From an uncultured Bacteroidales bacterium (GTDB lineage Bacteria; Bacteroidota; Bacteroidia; Bacteroidales; Bacteroidaceae): a stretch of DNA of 60,860 nt. How positions within the stretch are numbered: position 1 is the first letter of the stretch; each line of letters opens with the position of its first letter. Where the stretch lies: assembly GCA_937916465.1 (NCBI GenBank), contig CALFTK010000040.1:1-60860 (forward strand). The letters are read 5' to 3'. A program made the position numbers and the translations under genes. The notes under the pieces are model-generated. The model searched no databases and was not told the DNA's origin. It saw nothing but the letters and a program-made list of their open reading frames with translations. Below are positions 34,937 to 44,184 of the stretch, one piece after another.

Positions 34937-35506
34937 TTATCTGTTTTTTAAGCTGTTTCTTATTGATTTTGTTGTTAATGCTGCTACTATTAGCGATATG
35001 ATATTACCACTGGAAAAGACAGTAGGTATTAACATCTTTATAAAGGATAGTGGTGTCATTGATGAAAACACTTTTGCAAAACGTTCCATCTGTTCTATTA
35101 ATTCAGGTTCTATCCCATCCAACGATCTGTACGTATCGGCTGCTATTACCATCTGGTTAGACAATAGGGTAAAAATAGTACCATCTTTGTCAAACAACTC
35201 GATTAACGCAAACGATATGACCATAGAAAAAACTACTGAATAGAACATAGTCAGGAATGAAACCATCCAAGACAAGAAAAACGGGAACACCTTTGGAGAA
35301 TACTTATCTCTGAATCTTTTTTGAATATAATAAGCAAAGAAAGGAACACCCAATGCCATTGCAGTGAAAACTATAGAGAGTGTTGGTTTTGATAATGAAC
35401 AAACAAACACTACATACTTAACGACCTGGTACAATCCTAAAATTGTGCCAAGCACCATTGTCTTTTGGGTTATTGATAAATTATCTACCAGTTTTTCTTG
35501 CTTCAT
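34937..35506 (-). CDS. DUF4199 membrane protein
   Basis: A 189-aa integral membrane protein of unknown function with four predicted helices (about residues 14-35, 42-60, 76-103, 160-180). The pattern matches the Bacteroidetes DUF4199 family. First gene of the operon DUF4199-GT2-mntP-apbE and immediately before the glycosyltransferase, so it may help transfer or flip a lipid-linked sugar; this is inference from position only. Confidence 0.75.
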   Translation of the reverse strand: MKQEKLVDNLSITQKTMVLGTILGLYQVVKYVVFVCSLSKPTLSIVFTAMALGVPFFAYYIQKRFRDKYSPKVFPFFLSWMVSFLTMFYSVVFSMVISFALIELFDKDGTIFTLLSNQMVIAADTYRSLDGIEPELIEQMERFAKVFSSMTPLSFIKMLIPTVFSSGNIISLIVAALTTKSIRNSLKNR

Positions 35507-35532
35507 TCTGCAACCATGTTAAATATAAACCG

Positions 35533-35563
35533 CAAAGTTACACTATTATAGTGACAAAACAAA
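35533..35563 (-). promoter_or_regulatory. Consensus promoter of the DUF4199 operon with palindrome in its spacer
   Basis: Minus strand: TTTG (35560-35563), 19-nt spacer, TAACTTTG (35533-35540). The spacer begins with a perfect palindrome CACTATTATAGTG (35541-35553), which could be a repressor site. It lies 27 nt before the start. Confidence 0.7.
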
Positions 35564-35581
35564 AAAATAGAGCATTGTGGT

Positions 35582-35601
35582 GGGTGGGGAGGGGTTTGGG
35601 G
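35582..35601 (+). other. G-quadruplex motif
   Basis: Four runs of three or four G spaced by 1, 1 and 3 nt on the plus strand, in an otherwise AT-rich region. It lies between the DUF4199 promoter and the end of the nucleoid-associated protein gene. Confidence 0.6.
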
Positions 35602-35618
35602 TGATATAGATAAGGTTC

Positions 35619-35670
35619 GTTTTATAAGTTGTACTTTCAGGATTCCTCCTGAAAGTACAACTTATAAAAC
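35619..35670. repeat. Perfect 24-bp inverted repeat with 4-nt loop, overlapping a stop codon
   Basis: Arms 35619-35642 and 35647-35670 are exact reverse complements with loop TTCC. The right arm encodes the last residues (KLYFQEES end) of the nucleoid-associated protein, and the stop codon (35637-35639) is in the left arm. No T tract follows on either strand, so it is not a standard intrinsic terminator. Confidence 0.9.
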
Positions 35671-36662
35671 TTGCCGTGTTCATCTTCCCCCTGCTCCACT
35701 AAATTCCTGTTACCATGTATATAGATGTGAAAGTTCTTGTCAAGTTTTATCACACTTTTAAAAACCCTACCCTGTTTTTTTACCGCAGTCTGATTAACAT
35801 CAAAACTACTATCCAGATCCAACTCCCGTTCATCTTGAAAACGATTCTTATAATCTTCAAAACGGTCTATAACTGCCGGCTGACCCAAAATTTGTTGTGT
35901 GTAATTCTCCATCTCAAACTTTGGAGTGTTCTTAAAGAAATCCATCGATTTATTAAGCATATCAACCTGATCGGCTCTACATACCTCAAACTGTTTAGGC
36001 AATTCTTCAGCCAAAAAGTTGCGACACAAAGTCATTACGTTTTCTGTGTGAAAATATGCATCTCTACGACGCGATAAATGCAGATAATCATCAACCCAAT
36101 ATGCAGCCTGCTGTCCATTGGTCTTATCTACAACCGATACTAGATACCCCTTTTCGCGTTCGTAATTATATACAAGACAACCTTTATCCAATTTTTTCAG
36201 ATTTACCCCTTCTACAGAATCTATTTCAAAACCATTTTCATCGTGTTCTACAGTTAAAAACAGATCCTTATTCTCTATTTTGAACAGTCCAACTGCATCA
36301 CAAGTTTCTACACCAATATTACAATTGGAGAAATAAGCCACAATAAAATCGCCACCCTTAATCTTTGGATGCTGACAGTTTTCATATAAATGTGTTGCCA
36401 AATCTACAGAAAAGTCATAAACCATATCAGGATTATCAAAAATATCAGATATCAATCTGTAAACCCTGTTATTTTCCAACCCCATATCATCGGCAAACTG
36501 ATACCTCTCTTCGCTTTTGAAAGAGCCTATAAAATAGTCTGACAGAAGTTCATTCATATCGGGAGTAGTAGCGAACAGCCTTTTTGAAATAACAAAAGGT
36601 TCGTCATTCGCTTGGTTGCCCACATAATGCAGGGCTAAAGAATCTATTTTTGGTTTGTTCAT
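35637..36662 (-). CDS. Nucleoid-associated protein (NdpA/YejK family)
   Basis: Protein of the 37-kDa nucleoid-associated family, thought to bind DNA. ATG at 36662 (MNKPKIDSLALHYVGNQAND) is preferred over a GTG three codons upstream. Family features are the N-terminal IDSLALHYVGN, GGDFIVAYFSNCNIG and LKKLDKGCLVYNYEREKGY. 341 aa is normal. Cytoplasmic. Single gene; its 3' end is inside a perfect inverted repeat. Function beyond the family name is not established here. Confidence 0.82.
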   Translation of the reverse strand: MNKPKIDSLALHYVGNQANDEPFVISKRLFATTPDMNELLSDYFIGSFKSEERYQFADDMGLENNRVYRLISDIFDNPDMVYDFSVDLATHLYENCQHPKIKGGDFIVAYFSNCNIGVETCDAVGLFKIENKDLFLTVEHDENGFEIDSVEGVNLKKLDKGCLVYNYEREKGYLVSVVDKTNGQQAAYWVDDYLHLSRRRDAYFHTENVMTLCRNFLAEELPKQFEVCRADQVDMLNKSMDFFKNTPKFEMENYTQQILGQPAVIDRFEDYKNRFQDERELDLDSSFDVNQTAVKKQGRVFKSVIKLDKNFHIYIHGNRNLVEQGEDEHGKFYKLYFQEES

Positions 36663-36687
36663 TTTACACACTGTTTTTGTTAGAGTA

Positions 36688-36695
36688 CAAAATTA
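36688..36695 (-). promoter_or_regulatory. Candidate -7 box of the nucleoid-associated protein gene (TAATTTTG)
   Basis: Minus-strand TAATTTTG, 26 nt before the start. The nearest TTTTTG lies 15 nt upstream, closer than usual. Confidence 0.4.
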
Positions 36696-36733
36696 ATCAA
36701 TTTAAGAGTGCAAAAAGAGTAAAAACACAAAAA

Positions 36734-36760
36734 AAGTGGCTGCAGAAACTACAGCCACTT
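36734..36760 (-). terminator. Intrinsic terminator of the GH31-aquaporin operon
   Basis: AAGTGGCTG/CAGCCACTT stem followed by seven T on the minus strand, 22 nt after the aquaporin stop. Confidence 0.8.
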
Positions 36761-36781
36761 TATATGGTTTAGTGTTTTAAC

Positions 36782-37462
36782 TTATTTTTTACAGCATTTA
36801 TCGCATGCAAGACATTTCCATACCAATGCAGCCAAAGCTCCACCAACAAATGGACCAACAATAAATATCCAAAGTTGTTTCAATGCAGCACCACCCTCAA
36901 ACAGAGCAGGACCTATAGAACGAGCCGGATTAACTGATGTACCGGTATAACGAATACATACCAAATGCACAAGAACAAGTGACAATCCTATGGCCAGACC
37001 TGCAAAATTGCCGGCGCCCTTTTCGCTATCAGTTGTGCCTAACACTACAAGTACAAAAACAAATGTAAATACAATTTCTGCCAATAGGCCACCAATTGTA
37101 GAAACACCTGCCTGACATGCATTTGCACCGGTTCCATTAAGAAGGTCCACATTTTTAGTAAGAAGAGCTAAAATAGCAGAGCCAATAACTGCGCCTATCA
37201 CCTGGAAAAGCATATAATTTACAGCCTCTTTACCCTTCATTCTACCGGACATCCATACACCTAATGTAATAGCCGGATTGATATGACAACCTGATATTCC
37301 GCCTATTGCATACGCCATGGCAACTACTGCCAAACCAAAAGCCAATGCTGTACCTACCACACCGTGGCCTGTTACTGCATTACAACCTAAACTTACTGCG
37401 GTACCGCAGCCCATCAATACCAGCACCATAGTGCCTACCATTTCTGCAAAATACTTCTTCAT
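36782..37462 (-). CDS. Aquaporin (MIP family)
   Basis: Six-helix water or small-solute channel. Both half-helix motifs are intact: GCHINPAITLGVW (about residue 61) and GTSVNPARSIGPALF (about 175). The helix-five and loop residues around the second NPA are small, as in AqpZ, which favours water over glycerol. 226 aa is normal; the C-terminus is Cys/Lys-rich (CLACDKCCKK). It is 26 nt downstream of a GH31 gene on the same strand and ends at a shared terminator, so the two are probably co-transcribed. Confidence 0.92.
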   Translation of the reverse strand: MKKYFAEMVGTMVLVLMGCGTAVSLGCNAVTGHGVVGTALAFGLAVVAMAYAIGGISGCHINPAITLGVWMSGRMKGKEAVNYMLFQVIGAVIGSAILALLTKNVDLLNGTGANACQAGVSTIGGLLAEIVFTFVFVLVVLGTTDSEKGAGNFAGLAIGLSLVLVHLVCIRYTGTSVNPARSIGPALFEGGAALKQLWIFIVGPFVGGALAALVWKCLACDKCCKK

Positions 37463-37488
37463 AAAAATCTATTTTTAATTCATGAAAA

Positions 37489-39993
37489 TTATAGTTTCAC
37501 CTTTGTTTTCTTTCCGGAATAATCCACTAATACACCTGTAGTATCCTCAATACCTACTCCATTGCCTTCCGACACAAGAACAATATTAAACTTTCGTGTC
37601 AGCTCCATTCCATCAAATGAACCTTGACGTTTGCCTATCAGCAATGTATTAGCCTTATCGTTCCAAATAAACTCTATGGTTGAATAGGCACCGTTTTCAT
37701 AGTTGTAGTTATCGCCTTCATCTTCATATAGTACAAAACTACCATCAGCACCTTTGTATATACGTACTTCCAAAGGTTCATCCGATTCTTCCCAAGAATA
37801 CTGTTTAACAGGCCCCATTGGAACTATTGATCCTGCACGTACAAATACCGGAATATAGTCTATAGGAGCGGCGGTCTTTATGGTCTGACCAGCCTTATGG
37901 CTCTGACCGGTCCAGAAATTATACCAAAGTCCATCACCCGGCAAATATACCTGACGGCTCTTGTCTATACCTTTTAATTCTGTTGAATTTACTCCATAAT
38001 ACATTGGATCGGTAACCGGACATGCCATAAATGCAGGTCCAAACATAAACTGGTCTGCAATCTCTGTTACATTTTCATCGCTACGGAAATCAAACAAAAG
38101 CGGACGTGTCATTGTATAGTTATTATTTGTCACCATAGCCATCAAGGAGTAGTTATATGGTAACAGTCTATAACGCAAATGAATCTGAGTAAGAATACTT
38201 TCATAGAACGGTTCGCCCGGATTGCCAAACTGCCATGGTTCACGAGGGAAATCGCATCCGTGACTACGGAACAGAGGCATCCACTGACTGAACTGCAAGT
38301 TACGCACATAGAATTCTCTGAATCCATAATCGGCAGGTCCACGCTGATAATCGCCTGCCCAATACCACGAGCCACCGTTCTTTACAAAGAATGCTCCGGC
38401 ATCTATGGTCCAATATGGGCAACCAGTAACAAAGAAATTCATTCCTGCAGGTATCCATGCCTTGAAATCATTCCAGTTAGCCTTTGTATCGCCATTCCAA
38501 ACTATAGTTGCATAACGCTGCTGTCCTGCATAGCTGGAACGGGTTAAATTTACAACACGTTTTTCTTCTGTTGTTGCACGCTGGTTTTCGTACAAACCCT
38601 GCGAATGGTATAGTGAATAGGTGTTTGCACGCAATTCGCCTAAAAGATTATTCAATTCAGTTGTATTTCTTTCAAATCGTGCAGCAGGATTGTTGCCAAT
38701 AGAATTACTGCGATGATTCCAGTCACCATCTACAGGTTCTGTACCATCACACCACCAGGCATCTACTCCCAACGAGAAAAGATTCTTATTTACAAATTCA
38801 TCCCAATACATTTTACGAGCTTCAGGCTGATACGCGTCATAGATACCACGTCCTAATGTATAGCCTAACGGATCCATCAGTTCTGCTTCGTCTCCATTAG
38901 CGGTAGGCCATATTGAGAGCATAAATTTTGCATTCTTATCGTGAACACCCTGAATCATCTTATCAGGATTAGGATAGCTTCTTTCATAGAATTTCTTGTG
39001 TCCCCACCAAGACGGATTCCAATAGTTCCAGTCTTGTACAATTACGTCAATTGGAATATTCGATGTACGGAATCGGGTAAGCACACTGTCTATGTCATGT
39101 GGATTTGCATAACGCTCCTTTGACTGCACATAACCCAACATATATCGTGGCAACATAGGAACCTGACCTGTCAATGTACGGAATTCATCAATAATCATAT
39201 CAAATTCAGGGCCATACATAAAAAAGTAATCAACGCTGTTTACAGCATTCATCTGCATATAACTACCGGCTGCATCATCATGAAATTCCATTGTGGAACC
39301 AACATTAAAGAGCAGACCATAACCTAAAGAAGACATAAGAACCGGTACAGTAGCTTTTAGATTATGCTGGTACAGATACTGCATAGTACCACGTAAATTA
39401 TAATGTGGTTCCTGATGCGATCCCAAACCATACAATGCTTCGCCATCCTGCCATTTATAGTTCACAACAGCCTTCCAGGCATTTCCTACAGGCTGATCTG
39501 AAACAATATTTGATATTTTTACATCACCATTAGCGGTTTTTTCTATTACGCTGTTTGAATCATCATAAACAACATTTCGTATCTCTATCTGCTCTGTTGT
39601 TCGTGGTTTCAAAGGGTCTTCAGACAACAATAGTTTACCATCGGAACTGTATATTTGAACAGCACCACTACTTTTCAGCACCTTTACAAGAAGATTTTCG
39701 GTCTTCATAGAGACTGATTCTTCTGTATCAATATACTTAATCTTTACTTTTGATGGTTCATAATCAACCAAAATATTGGTATCATTACCTACAAATTCTC
39801 CTTCTGGGACATACTGAATCCTTACTACATCTTTATTGACAAATGTTACTGACAACAGTTCTTCCGAATGGTTAGCTTTCATACCATTAGCTGTTTTTTC
39901 CCAGGCAGCATTAGCCAACAAAGAAACGTGTAGCGATACTGTTAACAAAAACAACTTTAATAACTTGGATTTGTTTAAACAAAAATACTTCAT
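37489..39993 (-). CDS. GH31 alpha-glucosidase/alpha-xylosidase
   Basis: Retaining alpha-glycosidase exported by a signal peptide (1-29, ending LLANA). Order: N-terminal beta-sandwich (about 30-265), TIM barrel (about 280-620), C-terminal beta domains including a DUF5110-like end. Nucleophile Asp416 in DAWWCDGTEP; likely acid/base Asp502 in VWNGDTKANW. The motif MLPRYMLGYVQSKERY starts the barrel. Distinction between glucosidase and xylosidase is not possible from these motifs. Head of an operon with aquaporin. Confidence 0.9.
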   Translation of the reverse strand: MKYFCLNKSKLLKLFLLTVSLHVSLLANAAWEKTANGMKANHSEELLSVTFVNKDVVRIQYVPEGEFVGNDTNILVDYEPSKVKIKYIDTEESVSMKTENLLVKVLKSSGAVQIYSSDGKLLLSEDPLKPRTTEQIEIRNVVYDDSNSVIEKTANGDVKISNIVSDQPVGNAWKAVVNYKWQDGEALYGLGSHQEPHYNLRGTMQYLYQHNLKATVPVLMSSLGYGLLFNVGSTMEFHDDAAGSYMQMNAVNSVDYFFMYGPEFDMIIDEFRTLTGQVPMLPRYMLGYVQSKERYANPHDIDSVLTRFRTSNIPIDVIVQDWNYWNPSWWGHKKFYERSYPNPDKMIQGVHDKNAKFMLSIWPTANGDEAELMDPLGYTLGRGIYDAYQPEARKMYWDEFVNKNLFSLGVDAWWCDGTEPVDGDWNHRSNSIGNNPAARFERNTTELNNLLGELRANTYSLYHSQGLYENQRATTEEKRVVNLTRSSYAGQQRYATIVWNGDTKANWNDFKAWIPAGMNFFVTGCPYWTIDAGAFFVKNGGSWYWAGDYQRGPADYGFREFYVRNLQFSQWMPLFRSHGCDFPREPWQFGNPGEPFYESILTQIHLRYRLLPYNYSLMAMVTNNNYTMTRPLLFDFRSDENVTEIADQFMFGPAFMACPVTDPMYYGVNSTELKGIDKSRQVYLPGDGLWYNFWTGQSHKAGQTIKTAAPIDYIPVFVRAGSIVPMGPVKQYSWEESDEPLEVRIYKGADGSFVLYEDEGDNYNYENGAYSTIEFIWNDKANTLLIGKRQGSFDGMELTRKFNIVLVSEGNGVGIEDTTGVLVDYSGKKTKVKL

Positions 39994-40031
39994 AGTTGAT
40001 ATTATTTTATACTACTCTCACTTTTTGCTGA

Positions 40032-40039
40032 TAAAGGTA
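40032..40039 (-). promoter_or_regulatory. Candidate -7 box of GH31 (TACCTTTA)
   Basis: Minus-strand TACCTTTA, one base off consensus, 38 nt before the start, with GTTG 21 nt upstream as -33. Confidence 0.4.
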
Positions 40040-40084
40040 GAAATAAATAATGAAAATTAACAACTTTCTTATCATTTTTAGATG

Positions 40085-40092
40085 TACCTTTG
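40085..40092 (+). promoter_or_regulatory. -7 box of the Ca/Na exchanger gene (TACCTTTG)
   Basis: TACCTTTG, 31 nt before the start at 40124. The -33 element is weak. Confidence 0.5.
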
Positions 40093-40123
40093 CATCGTTT
40101 TTTATTTTTAACAGCAAAATAGT

Positions 40124-41122
40124 ATGATTTGGGTTGTATGTAAACTGTTGATTGGACTGGTTCTATTATTCTTTGGAGGTAATTGGTTGGTAGATGGAGG
40201 TGTTGCTATTGCAAAGAGATTCAGAATTTCTCCATTGGTAATTGGTATGACAATAGTTGCCATGGGTACATCTGCTCCGGAGCTAATAGTAAGCCTTTTG
40301 GCTGCTGTAAAAGGTAACAGCGGAATTGCCATGGGCAATGTTGTTGGATCAAACATAGCAAATATAGGTTTGATTTTAGGACTTACCGCCATTATTTGTC
40401 CCATAGTAGCAAAAGGTAAAGATATAATTAATAATGGGCTTGCTATGATTATTATTTCGGCTTTACTTGTGCTGATGGCGTTTACTAATCATGGTTTATC
40501 ACGTATAGATGGGTTGATTCTTGTTTTAGGTCTTATTGCATTTGTATTTATTTCAATAATAAGTGGCAAAAAAAGTGACCAGAATAGTGATATAGCAGAA
40601 GAGGAATCGCCAACAATGAAAACATTACCGGCACTTCTACTTGTGGTATTCTCTTGTTGCATGCTTGCATACGGAGCAAATATGCTTATAGATAATTCCA
40701 CCATCATAGCCAAAGCTTTAAATATAAGTGACAAGGTGATAGGGCTTACTATTGTTGCACTTGGTACAAGTTTGCCGGAGCTTGCAGCATCGCTTATTGC
40801 AGCCACAAAAAAGCAGATGGACATTTCATTGGGTAATGTTATAGGTTCGAACATATTCAATATTCTCGCTGTACTTGGCATCTCATCGACTATATGTCCT
40901 ATTCCGGTAGATTTCTCCCATTATGAGACAGATTTCGTCTATATGTTACTATTCGGAACACTCTTGATAACATTTATCCTTCCTTGGAAATCAAATATTA
41001 AGAGATATCAGAATTCACATTCTGTTTCTGCATTCAAAAGCCTGACAAACGGCGTATTAGGCCGAATATCAGGCTGCATATTGTTAGCTGTTTACGTCTA
41101 TTTCGTAATCAGATTATTCTAA
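40124..41122 (+). CDS. Calcium/sodium antiporter (YrbG-type CaCA family)
   Basis: Inner-membrane cation exchanger with two homologous five-helix halves. The two alpha-repeats are plain: GTSAPELIVSLLAA with GNVVGSNIANIGL, and GTSLPELAASLIAA with GNVIGSNIFNILA, carrying the ion-binding Glu and Asn residues. 332 aa is normal. Single gene divergent from GH31. Its last 4 nt overlap the convergent OPT transporter gene. Confidence 0.93.
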   Translation: MIWVVCKLLIGLVLLFFGGNWLVDGGVAIAKRFRISPLVIGMTIVAMGTSAPELIVSLLAAVKGNSGIAMGNVVGSNIANIGLILGLTAIICPIVAKGKDIINNGLAMIIISALLVLMAFTNHGLSRIDGLILVLGLIAFVFISIISGKKSDQNSDIAEEESPTMKTLPALLLVVFSCCMLAYGANMLIDNSTIIAKALNISDKVIGLTIVALGTSLPELAASLIAATKKQMDISLGNVIGSNIFNILAVLGISSTICPIPVDFSHYETDFVYMLLFGTLLITFILPWKSNIKRYQNSHSVSAFKSLTNGVLGRISGCILLAVYVYFVIRLF

Positions 41123-43116
41123 CACTTTTTCTTTTTTAGCACTGATACTACAAAGTAGATAATCAGTGCGGCGTACATCAGAATAGAGAGCCATTCTGCT
41201 GCAGATGTTGCATTCCAGTTTGTCATATACATATCCAGTCCTGCAAACTTAAGCGCTGCACTTACCACACCCATCAATGCGCCACCGGCTATAAAGCCAG
41301 ATGCCAGAAGAGTACCATGTTCTACGCGCTCTTTATTCAGGGCTGCATCGGTTGAACGTGATCCAACATACCAGTTGATAAGACCACCCACAACCAATGG
41401 AATATTCAGTTCAAAAGGAATAAACATACCAAGTGCAAAAGAGAGTGCAGAAATACCGCAGAAGTTTAAAACAAGGGCTATCACTGCGCCGGTTGCATAT
41501 AACCACCATGGTGCGCCTGTGCCTGACATCAATGGATCAATTACGGCTGCCATAGCATTAGCCTGAGGTGCAACAAGTGCATTTTCACCAACAAATCCGT
41601 ATGTCTTATTCAATATTATCAAAACTCCGCCAACTGTCAATGCAGATACCAATGTACCCAGAAATTTCCAGCCTTGTTGTGTAGCAGGTGTAGAACCCAG
41701 CCAGTAACCAATTTTAAGGTCAGTAATAAAACCGCCTGCCATAGAAAGCGCTGTACAAACCACTCCACCCATAATAAGAGCAGCCACAATACCTGCTGTA
41801 CCTTTCAAACCTACGAACACCATTATTACAGATGCCAATATAAGTGTCATCAATGTCATTCCCGACACAGGATTACTACCTACTATAGCAATAGCATTTG
41901 CAGCAACAGTAGTAAACAAGAAAGCAATAATGCCAACAACTAAAATACCAACCACTGCGTGTAAGAGATTAAAATCCATAACCCCCAGATAGAAGAACAG
42001 GAATACTGCTACGAGTGCTACTATTACGCCACCCACAACTATCTTCATTGGTAAATCACGCTGTGTTCTTGGAACAGCTTCTGCCGATACACTACCCTTA
42101 TTACCTTTTAATTCTCTACCAGCCAGACCAACTGCACTTTTAATTACAGGCCACGACTTAATAATACCCAAAATACCGGCCATGGCAATACCACCTATAC
42201 CTATATGACGAGCATAACTGGTAAAAATTACTTCGGGCTCCATTGAAGCAATAGGGTCAGTAATAGCCGGATTCAATGACTGAAGGAATGTATCGCCCAA
42301 TAGCGGAAGCAAAGGAACAATTACAAACCATACAACTGCAGAACCGGCTGCTATTATACAGGCATATTTAAGACCAACGATGTATCCCAATCCAAGTACT
42401 GCAGCACCGGTATTAATACTGAATACAAGTTTCGCCTTTGTTGCCAATGCAGTACCCCAAGCACACACTCTGGATGTAAACGCTTCTCTCCATAGGCCAA
42501 ATGTAGCTACTACAAAATCGTATATACCACCTATCAAACCGGAAATTATCAGTGGTTTAGCCTGACCTGCGCCCTTTTCGCCAGATATAAGTACCTGAGT
42601 AGTTGCTGTAGCTTCAGGAAAAGGATACTTTCCGTGCATATCTTTTACAAAATACTTTCTAAAAGGAATTAAGAAGAGTATTCCAAGCACACCACCAAGC
42701 AGTGAACTTAGAAAAACCTGCATAAAGTTTACAGTCATATCAGGATATTTTGCCTGCAATATATAAAGTGCCGGCAATGTAAATATAGCTCCTGCCACAA
42801 TTACACCCGAACAAGAACCAATAGACTGGATAATTACATTTTCTCCAAGCGCATTCTTACGTTTTGTTAGTGTAGATACACCAACTGCAATAATAGCAAT
42901 TGGAATGGCAGCTTCAAACACCTGCCCCACTTTTAATCCAAGATAAGCCGCTGCTGCAGAAAATATTACAGCCATAAGGATACCCCATCCTATTGACCAG
43001 AAATTTGCTTCAGGATAGGCTTTACCGGAGTTCATTACCGGTTGATATTCTTCACCCTCCATTAATTCGCGATAAGCATTCTCCGGTAGTTCTACCGGTC
43101 TTTTTTCTTCTTCCAT
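41119..43116 (-). CDS. Oligopeptide transporter, OPT family
   Basis: Inner-membrane symporter of 665 aa with about 14-16 transmembrane helices. The N-terminal AYREL and ANFWSIGWGILMAVIFSAAAAYLGLKVGQVFEAAIPIAI and the bacterial signature GSCSGVIVAGAIFTLPALYI fit the prokaryotic OPT subgroup, thought to import peptides. The C-terminus is a short basic tail (KKKKC). Single gene. With pepT, the C10 protease and SusC/D units in the same window it may belong to peptide use, but no shared operon is seen. Confidence 0.87.
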   Translation of the reverse strand: MEEEKRPVELPENAYRELMEGEEYQPVMNSGKAYPEANFWSIGWGILMAVIFSAAAAYLGLKVGQVFEAAIPIAIIAVGVSTLTKRKNALGENVIIQSIGSCSGVIVAGAIFTLPALYILQAKYPDMTVNFMQVFLSSLLGGVLGILFLIPFRKYFVKDMHGKYPFPEATATTQVLISGEKGAGQAKPLIISGLIGGIYDFVVATFGLWREAFTSRVCAWGTALATKAKLVFSINTGAAVLGLGYIVGLKYACIIAAGSAVVWFVIVPLLPLLGDTFLQSLNPAITDPIASMEPEVIFTSYARHIGIGGIAMAGILGIIKSWPVIKSAVGLAGRELKGNKGSVSAEAVPRTQRDLPMKIVVGGVIVALVAVFLFFYLGVMDFNLLHAVVGILVVGIIAFLFTTVAANAIAIVGSNPVSGMTLMTLILASVIMVFVGLKGTAGIVAALIMGGVVCTALSMAGGFITDLKIGYWLGSTPATQQGWKFLGTLVSALTVGGVLIILNKTYGFVGENALVAPQANAMAAVIDPLMSGTGAPWWLYATGAVIALVLNFCGISALSFALGMFIPFELNIPLVVGGLINWYVGSRSTDAALNKERVEHGTLLASGFIAGGALMGVVSAALKFAGLDMYMTNWNATSAAEWLSILMYAALIIYFVVSVLKKKKC

Positions 43117-43156
43117 ATAATCAGTTTTGAGTTAATTTGTCAGTTATACATTAACG

Positions 43157-43164
43157 CGAAGATA
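43157..43164 (-). promoter_or_regulatory. Candidate -7 box of the OPT transporter (TATCTTCG)
   Basis: Minus-strand TATCTTCG, one base from consensus, 41 nt before the start. Confidence 0.35.
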
Positions 43165-43278
43165 AGTATTTTTAACCAAAATAGAGAAAAACATCTATAT
43201 AAATAGGTAGTTTTTTAGTTTTATGACATATCTTTACCGCTAGAAAACAATATAATGAATTAATAAAAATCACTTTTT

Positions 43279-44154
43279 ATGAAAAAAATCAGATTATTTG
43301 CTGCAGTTGCTGCAGTTGCTTTGTCACTGAACATCAGTGCACAGGAAAAGAGTAGAGTTATTGAAAACGGAGGTTCCGGCGAATACAAGGCAATAATGAT
43401 GGAAGAGGCATCACTGCCCACACATACAATCTTCCGCCCTGCTGACCTGAAACCATTTGGTAAGAAAAACCCACTTCCTATTTTGGTATGGGGTAATGGC
43501 GCATGTGCAAACAATCCAAGAGAGCATATAAATTTCTTGAACGAGATTGCTTCACATGGTTTTATGGTTGTTGCTATAGGACCAAGTTTCAGCCAGGGTG
43601 CCAACCGTTCTGAATCGTCACAACTTATAGATGCTCTTGACTGGGCACTTGCACAGAATGCAGACAAGAACAGTCCATACTACAAAAAACTTGACGCAGA
43701 AAATGTTGCAGCAGCAGGTATGTCTTGCGGTGGTTTGCAGACTCTGGACGTAGCAAAAGACGAACGTCTGAAAACCATCATGGTTTGTAACAGTGGTCTG
43801 TTTACAAACGCAGCAGGCGCAGTTCCGGGTATGCCAATGCCTGAAAAAGAGCGTTTGATGGAGATTCACACTCCTGTTCTTTACATGTTAGGTGGCCCAA
43901 CCGATATTGCATACGAAAACGGAATGGACGATTTTAAACGCATCAACCACGTACCTGTATTTGCAGCAAATCTTCCAGTTGGACATGGTGGCACTTACGG
44001 TCAGCCATTAGGTGGTGAATACAGTATTGTAGCTACAGCATGGTTAAGTTGGCAACTAAAGGGCGATGAAGAAGCCGGTACAATGTTTACAGGAAGTGAA
44101 TGTGGCCTTTCCAAGAGAGAGGGTTGGACAGTAGATAAAAAGAATATTCCATAA
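43279..44154 (+). CDS. Secreted alpha/beta hydrolase
   Basis: A 291-aa exported hydrolase. Signal peptide 1-22 (FAAVAAVALSLNISAQ) precedes a dienelactone-hydrolase/chlorophyllase-like fold: LPILVWGNGACANNP (oxyanion strand), nucleophile elbow AAGMSCGGLQTL, VLYMLGGPTDIAYENG (acid), and VGHGGTYGQP (His). The substrate is not evident. No genes are co-transcribed; the hairpin at 44185-44227 downstream would end its transcript. Confidence 0.8.
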   Translation: MKKIRLFAAVAAVALSLNISAQEKSRVIENGGSGEYKAIMMEEASLPTHTIFRPADLKPFGKKNPLPILVWGNGACANNPREHINFLNEIASHGFMVVAIGPSFSQGANRSESSQLIDALDWALAQNADKNSPYYKKLDAENVAAAGMSCGGLQTLDVAKDERLKTIMVCNSGLFTNAAGAVPGMPMPEKERLMEIHTPVLYMLGGPTDIAYENGMDDFKRINHVPVFAANLPVGHGGTYGQPLGGEYSIVATAWLSWQLKGDEEAGTMFTGSECGLSKREGWTVDKKNIP

Positions 44155-44184
44155 TCGGGATTACTAAATTCTTAACTTTTAATA

